A DNA stretch of 64,000 nucleotides from Streptomyces sp. NBC_00335 (GTDB taxonomy: Bacteria; Actinomycetota; Actinomycetes; Streptomycetales; Streptomycetaceae). The stretch spans positions 2,356,001 through 2,420,000 of the forward strand of contig NZ_CP108006.1 of assembly GCF_036127095.1 (NCBI RefSeq). Direction: 5' to 3'. Below, one piece after another: positions 19,572 through 28,653 of this stretch (the stretch's first letter is position 1; each line of letters opens with the position of its first letter). The translations under genes were made by a program, and so were the position numbers. Under the pieces are notes generated by a model. It had not been told where the DNA came from and made no database searches. It saw only the letters and a list, made by a program, of their open reading frames with translations.

Positions 19572-22004
19572 TCAGTCCTGCCCCCCGAGCCGCACCAGCA
19601 GCGGGGCGGCCCGCTCGCCGCGGACGGAGGTGAGGGAGAGCACGGCGTGGCCGGGGGGCACGGTGTTGGCAAGGGCCGAGGCCGACCACCGCTCCCGCTC
19701 CACGTTCCGCACGGTGACCGCATCCGTGGTGACGGCCTTGCCCGTGATCACCTTGCGCACGGCGTGCACGGCCCGGGTGAAGGGCTGGTCGGCATAGACC
19801 GTCCGGCTCGTGACGTCCCGCGTCTCGACCAACTCGGTTCCCCAGGCATCGGCGAACCACTTGCCGTCCCAGGTGGTGACCCCGGAAAAGGCCACCCGGC
19901 AACCGACCGATCCGAGGAGCGGGGTGCGCAGCCCTTCCGGTACGTCTTCCAGGGTGCGCAGCGCCAGCAAGACCCCCGCGTTGGCCGAACGGAGTCCCTG
20001 CATGCTGCGCACGGCCTCGGCGGTGACGGCGTGCGAAGCGTCGTCGAGGGCCAGGAGGGCGAACAGCGAGCGGTCGGCGCGGGCCGCGGCCGCCGCGTTG
20101 AACTGGGCGAGGAGCAGCCGGGCCAGCATCCGGGAAGCGTCCGGATGACCGCGCTCCGGGAGGTCCACACGCACCCGCACCGGGTGTTCCAGGGCGCGGA
20201 GGGAGAAGGGCCGTCCGCCGCCGGTGGTGTCGAAGAAGCCGTGGAACGCCGGCCGGTCGAGCAGGGCCGCCCTGTCGGCGAGAGCCGGTCCCGGGTCTCC
20301 GTGGACGCCGTGCTGCCGCGCCCGGGCATCGAGCTCGCGCAGCATGGCCTGCTGCCCGGAACGCTCCAGCTCGTGACGCAGCGCCTCGAGCGCCGCAGGC
20401 AGCAGCTCGAGCAGCGCACGCAGCTCGGGCACGGTCGGGAAGCGGCCGTACGCGGCATGGAACGGGCCGAGGATCTGGGCGAGCGCCGTCGCCGACCGGC
20501 GTACGTCGACGCCCGGCAGGTCGCCCACGAAGGCTTCCGCGAGGAAGGAAGCCGCCTCGTCGGAGTCGGCCGTCCCGCCGTAGAGGTCGAGATCGTGGAC
20601 GGACTCCGGGTCGCCCAGGCGCACCACGATGTCGTAGGCGTCGTCGGGTCCGAGTCGGGTTCCCGCGGCGCCGACGGCGATCACGGCCGCCTGCCCGGCC
20701 AGCGCCTGGAGGGCCAGCGACTCCACCACCGGCCTGACCAGCCGGTGGGTCTTGCCCGAGCCCGAGGGGCCGACGGCGAGGACCGACGTGCCCAGCACAG
20801 CGGGGTCGAGGGCCAGCCCGGTCCCGCGGCGCTCGTGAGGGTTCGGCTCGACGCCTGTGACCCGGCCGAGCCAGACCTGCCCGACGGTCAGGTCGTGGGA
20901 GGCGGCACGAACAGGCAGATCACGGGCTCCCGACGGATGGCCGCAGGCGGCCGCACCCTTGGCCCGTACGGCTTCCTCGAAAGCGGGGCGCCGCGAGGGA
21001 TCGGCCCTCACGGACTCCCAGGCCCGCCGGATCCGTGCGTGGTCGACGTCGTTCATCCGCCCCTGGTGGACTTCTGCCGCCAGCCGGTCCGCGGTCGCCG
21101 CCAGCCCGGCGGCACGCAATTGCGGCCAGCCGGCCGGCGAGTCCGGGCCATCCAGGTCCACTGCCTGCGGGGCATCGGCAGGAACGGCAGAGGAGCGGAG
21201 GCCGTTCAGCAAGGCAGCCCAGCCGCCGAGGCGGGCGAAGTAGAGGCCGACGGGTGCGTAGATCAGTACGTAGAGAACATTCGTGACCACCGCACCGCCC
21301 GTTTCGCCGAGCTCCGGATACGGCAGGTGTCCGAAGGCCAGCGGATAGACCATGAGGATCGGGGTCGGGTTCTGGATCAGCCAAACGACGACGAAGGCTC
21401 CTGCCGCGGCACCCACCGCGCGCTGCCAAGGGCCGCGGGCAGCAATCAGCTGGTCGAAGGCGGTCCGCCAGCCTCCCAGCTTGGCAAAGCCGAGGAACAG
21501 GCCCACGGTAACCAGCAGCTCGTAGAACTCACGGGCCGCCATGCCCCTGTGGTCGATCGGCTCCTTGACGAGATTGCCCTTCCACCAACTGTCGGGGGTG
21601 AAGTAATGGAGCGGGGATCCTTCGATATCGAAGGGGAGGCTCTTATCGAGGAAGGCCTGCCAGCACACGAAGAAGACGAGGAATGAGACGACGACCCGCG
21701 TGATCAGCACCCGGCCGTTGGTGTCCTGCTTCGGTGCGGCCGGAATGTAGGCGTAGCGCCAGATGCCGGGCTTCGCCTCAGGTCGCGGGGCGCTCAGCCA
21801 AGCGGCGAAGGGAGTCGCTGCGGGACTTGTGGTCACGCCTGCGGCACTCCCCGGCGCGTACCCAGGCGGTGGCGGGGCCGTGACCGGTCGCGGCGGCGTG
21901 GGCGGCGGGCCGGCTGGCCGGGGGATGTGGGGACCGCCGGCCCCCACATCGGGCGAGCCGCCGTAACTGCCGCGGTCCCCGCCGTGCGTGCCGTCGGTGT
22001 CCAT
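19572..22004 (-). CDS. Membrane-anchored P-loop ATPase of TraG/VirD4-FtsK type
   Basis: An 810-residue protein. Residues 1-75 are Pro/Gly-rich and disordered; about 100-290 hold four hydrophobic segments (VVVSFLVFFVCWQAF; FYELLVTVGLFLGF; AVGAAAGAFVVVWLI; VVTNVLYVLIYAPVGLYFA); the rest is a cytosolic ATPase with Walker A GPSGSGKTHR near residue 415 and a Walker B-like FALLALDDASHAV near 665. The layout (membrane segments, then a single motor domain) is that of type IV coupling and FtsK-like proteins. No relaxase, other conjugation gene or att site is nearby, so it is a chromosomal gene of unknown function rather than a visible mobile element. It is divergent from gabT. Confidence 0.75.
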   Translation of the reverse strand: MDTDGTHGGDRGSYGGSPDVGAGGPHIPRPAGPPPTPPRPVTAPPPPGYAPGSAAGVTTSPAATPFAAWLSAPRPEAKPGIWRYAYIPAAPKQDTNGRVLITRVVVSFLVFFVCWQAFLDKSLPFDIEGSPLHYFTPDSWWKGNLVKEPIDHRGMAAREFYELLVTVGLFLGFAKLGGWRTAFDQLIAARGPWQRAVGAAAGAFVVVWLIQNPTPILMVYPLAFGHLPYPELGETGGAVVTNVLYVLIYAPVGLYFARLGGWAALLNGLRSSAVPADAPQAVDLDGPDSPAGWPQLRAAGLAATADRLAAEVHQGRMNDVDHARIRRAWESVRADPSRRPAFEEAVRAKGAAACGHPSGARDLPVRAASHDLTVGQVWLGRVTGVEPNPHERRGTGLALDPAVLGTSVLAVGPSGSGKTHRLVRPVVESLALQALAGQAAVIAVGAAGTRLGPDDAYDIVVRLGDPESVHDLDLYGGTADSDEAASFLAEAFVGDLPGVDVRRSATALAQILGPFHAAYGRFPTVPELRALLELLPAALEALRHELERSGQQAMLRELDARARQHGVHGDPGPALADRAALLDRPAFHGFFDTTGGGRPFSLRALEHPVRVRVDLPERGHPDASRMLARLLLAQFNAAAAARADRSLFALLALDDASHAVTAEAVRSMQGLRSANAGVLLALRTLEDVPEGLRTPLLGSVGCRVAFSGVTTWDGKWFADAWGTELVETRDVTSRTVYADQPFTRAVHAVRKVITGKAVTTDAVTVRNVERERWSASALANTVPPGHAVLSLTSVRGERAAPLLVRLGGQD

Positions 22005-22271
22005 GTAACCCCTGCCCCCTGCCCGTTACCGCGCTGCCCAGCGCTGCCCTGCACCACGCTGCGCGCTCAATCTAGTGGCCGTCGCCGCCCCGCGGCCCGT
22101 ACCCCGTCATGATCCACAGGACATGCGCGGATTCCTTCCTATGGCCGTCACGGACAAGGACACGCGGGCACCACTCCCGAACGGAGCATGCAGGACCACG
22201 CCTCCCGGGCCTAGCCTGCGGACAAAGACACAAGTGCGTCCGAAAACACCCCCACCCCCCAGGAGCCCCCT

Positions 22272-23606
22272 ATGACCGCTGTCCCGCAGGAGCGCCGCAT
22301 CGTCACCGCGATCCCCGGCCCCAAGTCGCAGGAGCTTCAGGCCCGCCGTCTGTCGACGGTGGCCGGTGGCGTGGGCTCCGTGCTTCCCGTCTTCACGGCC
22401 CGCGCGGGTGGCGGCATCATCGAGGACGTCGACGGCAACCGCATGATCGACTTCGGTTCCGGCATCGCCGTGACCTCGGTCGGCGCCTCCGCCGAGGCCG
22501 TCGTGCGCCGCGCCGCCGCGCAGCTCGCCGACTTCACCCACACCTGTTTCATGGTGACCCCCTACGAGGGCTACGTGGAGGTCTGCGAGGCCCTCGCCGA
22601 GCTCACCCCGGGTGACCACGCCAAGAAGTCGGCGCTGTTCAACTCCGGCGCCGAGGCCGTCGAGAACGCCGTCAAGATCGCCCGTTCGTACACCAAGCGC
22701 CAGGCCGTCGTCGTCTTCGACCACGGCTACCACGGCCGTACGAACCTCACGATGGCCCTGACCTCGAAGAACATGCCGTACAAGCAGGGCTTCGGCCCGT
22801 TCGCCCCCGAGGTCTACCGCGTCCCGGTCGCCTACGGCTACCGCTGGCCGACCGGCGCCGAGAACTGCGGCCCCGAGGCCGCCGCCCAGGCGATCGACAA
22901 CATCGTGAAGCAGATCGGCGCCGAGAACGTCGCCGCGATCATCATCGAGCCGGTCCTCGGCGAGGGCGGCTTCATCGAGCCGGCCAAGGGCTTCCTGCCG
23001 GCGATCGTGAAGTTCGCCAACGACAACGGCATCGTCTTCGTCGCCGACGAGATCCAGTCCGGCTTCTGCCGCACCGGCCAGTGGTTCGCGTGCGAGGACG
23101 AGGGCATCGTCCCCGACCTCATCACGACCGCCAAGGGCATCGCGGGCGGCCTGCCGCTCGCCGCCGTGACCGGCCGCGCCGAGATGATGGACTCCGTGCA
23201 CGGCGGCGGCCTGGGCGGCACCTACGGCGGCAACCCGGTGGCCTGCGCCGGTGCGCTCGGCTCCATCGAGACCATGAAGGAGCTCGACCTCAACGCCGCG
23301 GCGAAGAAGATCGAGTCCGTCATGAAGGCCCGCCTGACGGCCATCCAGGAGAAGTACGACATCGTCGGCGACATCCGCGGCCGCGGCGCCATGATCGCGA
23401 TCGAGCTCGTCAAGGACCCCTCCTCCAAGACCCCGAACCCGGAGGCGGCCGCCGCGCTCGCCAAGGCCTGCCACGCCGAGGGCGTCCTCGTCCTCACCTG
23501 CGGCACCTACGGCAACGTGCTCCGCTTCCTGCCGCCGCTCGTCATCGGCGAGGACCTGCTGAACGAGGGCCTGGACGTCATCGAGGCCGCGTTCGCGACC
23601 CTCTGA
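22272..23606 (+). CDS. gabT: 4-aminobutyrate aminotransferase
   Basis: A PLP-dependent class III aminotransferase that moves the amino group of GABA to 2-oxoglutarate, giving succinate semialdehyde and glutamate. The 444-residue protein carries NSGAEAVENAVKIAR near 120-135 (cofactor phosphate region), EPVLGEGGFIEP near 225-236, the VADEIQSGFCRTG cofactor region and Lys288 in TTAKGIAGGLPL as the Schiff-base lysine. Start ATG 22272 has AGGAG at the right distance. It stands alone between a divergent ATPase gene and a phosphatase gene, but connects functionally with both polyamine sets (aldehyde to GABA) and the aldehyde dehydrogenase at 15914-17359. Confidence 0.95.
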   Translation: MTAVPQERRIVTAIPGPKSQELQARRLSTVAGGVGSVLPVFTARAGGGIIEDVDGNRMIDFGSGIAVTSVGASAEAVVRRAAAQLADFTHTCFMVTPYEGYVEVCEALAELTPGDHAKKSALFNSGAEAVENAVKIARSYTKRQAVVVFDHGYHGRTNLTMALTSKNMPYKQGFGPFAPEVYRVPVAYGYRWPTGAENCGPEAAAQAIDNIVKQIGAENVAAIIIEPVLGEGGFIEPAKGFLPAIVKFANDNGIVFVADEIQSGFCRTGQWFACEDEGIVPDLITTAKGIAGGLPLAAVTGRAEMMDSVHGGGLGGTYGGNPVACAGALGSIETMKELDLNAAAKKIESVMKARLTAIQEKYDIVGDIRGRGAMIAIELVKDPSSKTPNPEAAAALAKACHAEGVLVLTCGTYGNVLRFLPPLVIGEDLLNEGLDVIEAAFATL

Positions 23607-23771
23607 TCGAACGTCTGACACAGGCGCTAGAACGCGGGGACGCGATCCTCGATCACCGCGCGGTCACTACCGCGGGTAACGGGCGGGCGCTGTGAAGAAG
23701 GTGTGGGGGGCCGATGGCGGGAGCGTTTTCCTGCTGTCGGTCCCCCTTTCGCTGCCGTACGGTTTCTGCAG

Positions 23772-24605
23772 ATGAGTGAGACACCCCGCTTCCGGGAAAT
23801 CGGAGGCGACACCAGTACCGGGCTTCCCCAGCGCCGCACTGGGCATGCGTTCGCGCACACTCCTCAGCGATCGGACGGCCGCACGCCCCAAACCCCCCGG
23901 GGCGCCCGGCAACCCGATCCGGCCGGCCGCCCCGGAACCACCCCCCCTGTTCCGGGGCGGCCGGCCACTCTCCTCTACGGCCTGGGCGCACTCTGCGTCA
24001 CGCTCTTCGCCCTGATCACCTGGCAGGTCCTCGTGTCCGGCCCCCTGCTGGTCCCGGACGCCGCCCTCAGCCGGGCCCTCGTGCGCACCGTCCCCGACGC
24101 GGTCACCCAGCGCCTCTCCGACTTCGGCAACGTGCCGGTCGCGGTCCCCGTCCTGCTCCTCGCGGTCCTCTACGCCGTCCGGCGCGGCAACCGCCGGGGC
24201 GCGGCGGCCGCGACGCTGGCCATGGCCCTGGTGCCGGCCCTGGTCGTCCCGCTGAAGGAGTGGACCGGCCGGCCGGGCCCCCTGGAGCCCTGGGCCTCCG
24301 GCTACTACCCCTCGGGCCACACGGCCACCGCGTACGTGGCGTACGTGGGCGCGGCCCTGCTCGTGCGCCCGTACACCCGGGGCCGCTGGCCCCTGCTCCT
24401 CGCGGCCGCCCTCACCGCCCTGACGGCGACGGGGCTGATCCTGCGCGGCTACCACTGGCCCCTGGACGTCCTGGCCAGCCTCCTGATGTGCACGCCGCTG
24501 CTGCTCGCGGTGCGCGCCGCCCGTAACGCGGCGGCGGGGCCGGGGCACGTGCGCCCCGGCCCCGCCGTGTCCGGTGGTGACGGCGCCGGTCAGCCGCCGA
24601 AGTAG
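23772..24605 (+). CDS. PAP2-superfamily membrane phosphatase
   Basis: A 277-residue lipid-phosphatase-like protein with about six membrane segments after a 60-residue polar N-terminus. The three PAP2 motifs are present: KEWTGRPGP (K-x6-RP), YYPSGHTATA (PSGH) and LRGYHWPLDVLAS (R-x5-H-x3-D). It probably dephosphorylates a lipid or prenyl phosphate such as undecaprenyl diphosphate at the outer membrane face. ATG 23772 was chosen: a TACGGT -10-like box at 23758-23763 would start transcription almost at this ATG, so it may be leaderless; a longer reading from 23703 has no support. Its last 16 bases overlap the 3' end of the convergent chitinase gene. Confidence 0.87.
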   Translation: MSETPRFREIGGDTSTGLPQRRTGHAFAHTPQRSDGRTPQTPRGARQPDPAGRPGTTPPVPGRPATLLYGLGALCVTLFALITWQVLVSGPLLVPDAALSRALVRTVPDAVTQRLSDFGNVPVAVPVLLLAVLYAVRRGNRRGAAAATLAMALVPALVVPLKEWTGRPGPLEPWASGYYPSGHTATAYVAYVGAALLVRPYTRGRWPLLLAAALTALTATGLILRGYHWPLDVLASLLMCTPLLLAVRAARNAAAGPGHVRPGPAVSGGDGAGQPPK

Positions 24606-26452
24606 GCGTCGAAGTTCTTCGAGAACTCCCAGTTGCCGAAGCGGTCCCAGTTGATCGACCAGGTCATCAGGCCGCGCAGGGCGGGCCAGGTGCCGTGGGT
24701 CTGGTACGTCCCGCAGCTGGTCTTCTTCGTCAGGCAGTCCAGTGCCTTGTTGACCTCCGCCGGGGAGGTGTGGCCGTTGCCCGCGTTGGTCGTGGCCGGC
24801 AGGCCGATGGCGACCTGGTCCGCGCGCAGGGCCGGGAAGACGCGGGCGGTGTTGCCGGCCACCGGGAAGCCGGTGAGCAGCATGTCCGTCATGGCGATGT
24901 GGAAGTCGGCTCCGCCCATGGAGTGGTACTGGTTGTCGAGGCCCATGATCGAGCCCGAGTTGTAGTCCTGGACGTGGAGCAGGGTGAGGTCGTCGCGCAG
25001 GGCGTGGATGACCGGGAGGTAGGCGCCGGCGCGCGGGTCCTGGCCGCCCCAGGGGCCGGATCCGTAGTACTGGTAGCCGAGCTGGACGAAGAAGGTCTCG
25101 GGGGCCATCGTCAGGATGAAGTCCGGGCCGTACTTGGCCTTCAGGGTCTTCACGGCCGAGATCAGGTTGACGATCACCGGGGTGGTGGGGGCGCGGAAGT
25201 CGGTGTCGCCCGTGGCCAGGGAGAGGGAGTGGCCCTCGAAGTCGATGTCGAGGCCGTTGAGTCCGTACTCGTCGATGATCTTGCCGACGGAGGAGACGAA
25301 GGTGTCGCGGGCGGCCGTGGTGCCCAGCTGGACCTGGCCGTTCTGGCCGCCGATGGAGATCAGGACCTTCTTGCCCGCGGCCTGCTTGGCCTTGATGGCC
25401 GCCTTGAACTCCGCGGCCGATTCGACGGTCGGGCACTCGCTGACCGGGCAGAGCTGGAAGCGGATGTCGCCGGAGGTGACCGAGGTGGGCTCGCCGAAGG
25501 CCAGGTTGATGACGTCCCACGAGGCGGGTACGTCGGCCATCCGGACGTAGCCGGAGCCGTTGGCGAAGCTGGAGTGCAGGTAGCCGACCAGGGCGTGGGC
25601 GGGCAGCCCCGGGTTGCCGGGGTTGCCGCCGCCACCGGGCGTGGTCACGGGGACGGCCGCGCTCTTGGCGGATTCGCCGGCCGCGTTGACCGCGCTGACC
25701 TGGAAGGAGTAGGTCGTGGAGGCGGTGAGGCCGGTGACCGTCGCCGAGGTGGTGCTGACGGTGGTCGGGTTCGCGCCGTCCCGGTAGACCTTGTACGAGG
25801 TGGCCCCGGTCGCGGCCGCCCAGGAGAGGCCGACGGTGGTGGAGGAAGGGGCCGACGCGGTGAGCCCGGTGGGGGCGGCCGGGATCTGGGGGCCGGGTCC
25901 GGAGCCGCCGGGGTCGGGGCCGACGAGGGTCACGTCGTCGGTGAACTGCGGCGGCTGGCCGTACCAGCCCTGCGTGTACACGGTCACCGAGGTGGTGCTC
26001 GCGCCGGTACGGAAGCTCGTGCTCAGCTGCTTCCAGGCACCCGGGGTCTGCGTCCAGGTCTGCGGGTCCGTGGTCCCGGTGCCGGTCGCGCCGAGGTAGA
26101 CGTACGCGCCCTGCACCCAGGCGCTCAGCGTGTACGCGGAGTCGGGCTTGACGGTGACGGTCTGGGAGCAGCGGGCGTTGTCCTGCCCGGCCGGGGTGCC
26201 CTTGAGGGCGGAAGCGCCGCCGTGCACCGGGGTGCTGACGGCGGCTCCGCTGCCGGCCGAGCAGCTCCAGCCGTCGAGGCCGACTTCGAAGCCGCCGTTG
26301 CGGATGAGGTCGGCGTCGGCCGCCGCGGCGGGCTGGCCTGCGACGAGGAGGCCGGCCGCCGCGAGGGCGGCGGCGGTAAGGAGGGACAGCGCGGAGCGCA
26401 TGACGGTGGGTCTGGCGGGGCGGGTGGGGCCGGCAGGACGAGTGGGGCGCAC
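24590..26452 (-). CDS. Secreted GH18 chitinase with carbohydrate-binding and FnIII domains
   Basis: A 620-residue secreted chitinase. A signal peptide (arginine-rich start, hydrophobic core AALAAAGLLVAG, cleavage after PAAAA) precedes a CBM4/9-like binding domain (about 45-180), a fibronectin III domain (about 195-280), a Gly/Pro linker and a GH18 domain (about 290-620). The GH18 signature NGLDIDFE has its catalytic acid at Glu406, and YNSGS and MTWSINWD are further substrate-site motifs. Start GTG 26452 has GGAGG eight bases upstream; ATG 26401 is a weaker alternative. It degrades chitin to oligomers for uptake. A DasR-type operator lies in its promoter. The stop overlaps the convergent phosphatase gene. 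Confidence 0.95.
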   Translation of the reverse strand: MRPTRPAGPTRPARPTVMRSALSLLTAAALAAAGLLVAGQPAAAADADLIRNGGFEVGLDGWSCSAGSGAAVSTPVHGGASALKGTPAGQDNARCSQTVTVKPDSAYTLSAWVQGAYVYLGATGTGTTDPQTWTQTPGAWKQLSTSFRTGASTTSVTVYTQGWYGQPPQFTDDVTLVGPDPGGSGPGPQIPAAPTGLTASAPSSTTVGLSWAAATGATSYKVYRDGANPTTVSTTSATVTGLTASTTYSFQVSAVNAAGESAKSAAVPVTTPGGGGNPGNPGLPAHALVGYLHSSFANGSGYVRMADVPASWDVINLAFGEPTSVTSGDIRFQLCPVSECPTVESAAEFKAAIKAKQAAGKKVLISIGGQNGQVQLGTTAARDTFVSSVGKIIDEYGLNGLDIDFEGHSLSLATGDTDFRAPTTPVIVNLISAVKTLKAKYGPDFILTMAPETFFVQLGYQYYGSGPWGGQDPRAGAYLPVIHALRDDLTLLHVQDYNSGSIMGLDNQYHSMGGADFHIAMTDMLLTGFPVAGNTARVFPALRADQVAIGLPATTNAGNGHTSPAEVNKALDCLTKKTSCGTYQTHGTWPALRGLMTWSINWDRFGNWEFSKNFDAYFGG

Positions 26453-26527
26453 AACTGCCTCCGGTGCATGGGGGGATGGAGCCGGGCCGCTGGTGGGGAA
26501 GCGGTGGGGGAAGGCACAGCGGCGCCC

Positions 26528-26556
26528 AAGATGGTCCAGACCAATGCCCTTGTCAA
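26528..26556 (-). promoter_or_regulatory. Chitinase promoter with DasR-type (dre) operator
   Basis: On the minus strand a perfect -35 TTGACA (26556-26551) is followed 17 bp later by CATCTT as a weak -10. Between them lies TGGTCTGGACCA (26543-26532), a one-base variant of the DasR site core TGGTCTAGACCA and of the 12-bp repeat known from Streptomyces chitinase promoters. This predicts repression by DasR and release by N-acetylglucosamine-derived phosphates. The -35 overlaps the last codon of the upstream gene. Confidence 0.8.
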
Positions 26557-27017
26557 GACTTCCCGCCTCCCCGCCCCACGACGCGTGCCGCCGCCTCGTG
26601 CATCGCGAGTTCCAGCACCGCCGGATCGGTGAGCGTGCCCTGCCCGTCCGGGACCACCAGCCAGCGGACCCCGCCCGTGGCCCGGCCGGGGTACGGGACC
26701 ACGATCCAGGTCCCGTGCCCGGCTCCCCGTACGCCCGTCCCGAGCCAGCGGGACGCCGTGCCCGGGGGCACGAAAAAGCCCAGCCTGGAGTCGCCGAAGT
26801 CGGCGAGCACCGGGCCGGGCCGCTCCAGCAGCGCGTCCAGTACTTCGAGGGTGGTGTGCCCCAGCTCCCCCGGCAGGATCAGCACGTCCCACCGGCGGCC
26901 GGCGGGCAGGAGGGCGACCCCGAGGGGGTTGCGCTCCCACTCCCACCGGCAGGCGTCCGGATCGGGCGCCACCGAGACCAGCCAGTCCACTGCCGTTTTG
27001 TCCCCCGGGATCGTCAT
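26553..27017 (-). CDS. Small protein resembling actinobacterial prim-pol N-terminal-like proteins, function unknown
   Basis: A 154-residue protein with WDVLILPGELGHTTLEVLDAL (41-62 region), VLADFGDSRLGFFVPPGTASRW (about 69-90) and a C-terminal GVRWLVVPDGQGTLTDPAVLEL. These strands resemble Streptomyces proteins labelled bifunctional DNA primase/polymerase N-terminal, but no catalytic acidic residues are evident and I would not call it a polymerase. An inverted repeat, TGTGAG with CTCACA (27038-27059), lies 20-42 bp upstream and could be an operator. The chitinase promoter overlaps its 3' end. Confidence 0.65.
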   Translation of the reverse strand: MTIPGDKTAVDWLVSVAPDPDACRWEWERNPLGVALLPAGRRWDVLILPGELGHTTLEVLDALLERPGPVLADFGDSRLGFFVPPGTASRWLGTGVRGAGHGTWIVVPYPGRATGGVRWLVVPDGQGTLTDPAVLELAMHEAAARVVGRGGGKS

Positions 27018-27129
27018 CGCCCGGCCTCCGCTCTCTGTGTGAGGTGAAGCGTTCTCACAGGAGAGAGCGGGGCCGGGCGCAGGTATGACGCGGGTTTCGT
27101 TACTCCGTGGTAGTGAAGCAGGTCACACT

Positions 27130-27154
27130 GCCCGGGGCGATGTGCGCCCGGGGC
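27130..27154 (-). terminator. Hairpin downstream of the polyamine operon
   Basis: Arms GCCCGGGGCG and CGCCCGGGGC pair over nine of ten positions around a five-base loop, 58 bp past the stop of the FAD oxidoreductase gene, the last of the polyamine operon. Confidence 0.6.
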
Positions 27155-27212
27155 GTGCGGAGGTCGCTTACCCGATCAGCGCACCGGCACGCCGGCGCGC
27201 CACCGTCCGGGC

Positions 27213-28631
27213 TCAGCTGTCGAAGCCGAGACCGAAGCGGTCCAGCGTCTTGAGCCACAGGTTGCGGTGCCCGCCCATCCGGTCCGCCCGGGCCAGCGAC
27301 CACTTCGTCATCGTGATGCCGGTCCAGGCGAAGGGCTCCGGCGGGAAGGGCATCGGCTTCGAGCGGACCATCTCCAGCTCCGTGCGCTCGGTCTTCTCCC
27401 CCGCCAGGAGGTCGAGCATCACGTCGGCTCCGAAGCGGGTGGCTCCGACGCCCAGTCCGGTGAAGCCGGCCGCGTAGGCCACCTTGCCCGCGTGCGCGGT
27501 GCCGAAGAAGGCGGAGAAGCGCGAGCAGGTGTCGATCGCCCCGCCCCAGGCGTGGCTGAATTTCACCCCTTCCAGCTGCGGGAAGCAGGTGAAGAAGTGC
27601 TCGGCGAGCTTGAGGTACGTCTCGGGCCGGTGGTCGTGCTCGGCGTCGAGCTTGCCGCCGTACGGGTAGATCGCGTCGTAGCCGCCCCACAGGATCCGCC
27701 GGTCGGGGGTGATCCGGAAGTAGTGGAACTGGTTGGCGCTGTCGCCGAGGCCCTGCCGGTTCTTCCAGCCGACCGAGGCGAGCTGCTCCTCGGTCAGCTG
27801 CTCGGTCATCAGCGCGTAGTCGTAGACCGGGACGGTCAGCGGGCGCACCCGCTTGACCAGCGACGGGAAGATGTTGGTGCCCAGCGCCACCCGGCGGGCG
27901 AAGATCCGCCCGTACGGGGTGCGCACGGCCATCCCGGCTCCCGAGCCGGTCAGGTCCAGCCCGCGCGTGTTCTCGTAGATCCGTACGCCCAGCTCCATGC
28001 AGGCCCGCTTCAGGCCCCAGGCGAGCTTCGCCGGGTTGAGCATGGCGACGCCGTCGCGGTCCCAGATCCCGCCGAGGAAGGTCGGGGAGTCGACCTCGGC
28101 CCGTACGGCGTCCGCATCCAGCCATTCGGAGCGGCCGGCGAGGCCGAGCCGCTCGGCCTCGGCGTGGAACTCGCGGAGCTCCGCGACCTGGTGCGGCTCG
28201 GTGGCCACGTCGATCTCGCCGCTGCGTTCGAAGTCGCAGTCGATGCCGTAGCGGGCGACCGCCTCCTCGATGGCGTCGAGGTTCCGGGCTCCGAGGTCTT
28301 CCAGCTTGGCGAGCTCGTCCGGCCAGCGGGCCATCCCGTTGGCGAGGCCGTGGGTGAGGGAGGCGGCGCAGAAGCCTCCGTTGCGGCCCGAGGCGGCCCA
28401 GCCCGCCTCGTGGCCCTCGATCAGTACGACGTCCCGGGCGGGGTCGCGCTCCTTGGCGAGCAACGCGGTCCACAGGCCGCTGTAGCCGCCGCCGATGACG
28501 AGCAGGTCGCAGTGCTCGTCCCCGGTGAGGGCGGGCTCGGCGGCGGGCTTGCCGGGGTCGTCCAGCCAGTACGAGACCGGCTTCGCTTCGGAAAGAGATC
28601 GTGCAGCGGTGCGCATGGCGTCTGGGGCCAT
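27213..28631 (-). CDS. FAD-dependent amine oxidoreductase (PuuB-like)
   Basis: A 472-residue DAO-superfamily flavoprotein. The FAD dinucleotide site is LLVIGGGYSGLWTALLAKE (about residues 43-61), followed by ASGRNGGF, typical of the gamma-glutamylputrescine oxidase/glycine oxidase group, and a C-terminal FAD contact GFTGLGVGATRFGA. It probably oxidises a (gamma-glutamylated) polyamine to the aldehyde used by the dehydrogenase at the operon's start. ATG 28631 was chosen over TTG 28640 because the GGGAG upstream is too close to the latter. It is the last gene of the operon, 22 bp after the second permease gene. Confidence 0.85.
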   Translation of the reverse strand: MAPDAMRTAARSLSEAKPVSYWLDDPGKPAAEPALTGDEHCDLLVIGGGYSGLWTALLAKERDPARDVVLIEGHEAGWAASGRNGGFCAASLTHGLANGMARWPDELAKLEDLGARNLDAIEEAVARYGIDCDFERSGEIDVATEPHQVAELREFHAEAERLGLAGRSEWLDADAVRAEVDSPTFLGGIWDRDGVAMLNPAKLAWGLKRACMELGVRIYENTRGLDLTGSGAGMAVRTPYGRIFARRVALGTNIFPSLVKRVRPLTVPVYDYALMTEQLTEEQLASVGWKNRQGLGDSANQFHYFRITPDRRILWGGYDAIYPYGGKLDAEHDHRPETYLKLAEHFFTCFPQLEGVKFSHAWGGAIDTCSRFSAFFGTAHAGKVAYAAGFTGLGVGATRFGADVMLDLLAGEKTERTELEMVRSKPMPFPPEPFAWTGITMTKWSLARADRMGGHRNLWLKTLDRFGLGFDS

Positions 28632-28653
28632 GTCTTCCAACTCCCTACAGGTG

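Noticed and set aside
19572..22004. Integrated conjugative element
   Set aside because: No relaxase, integrase, replication gene or flanking direct repeat is visible around the TraG-like ATPase.
26553..27017. Functional DNA primase/polymerase
   Set aside because: The resemblance is to a short N-terminal-like region only and no catalytic acidic residues can be pointed to.
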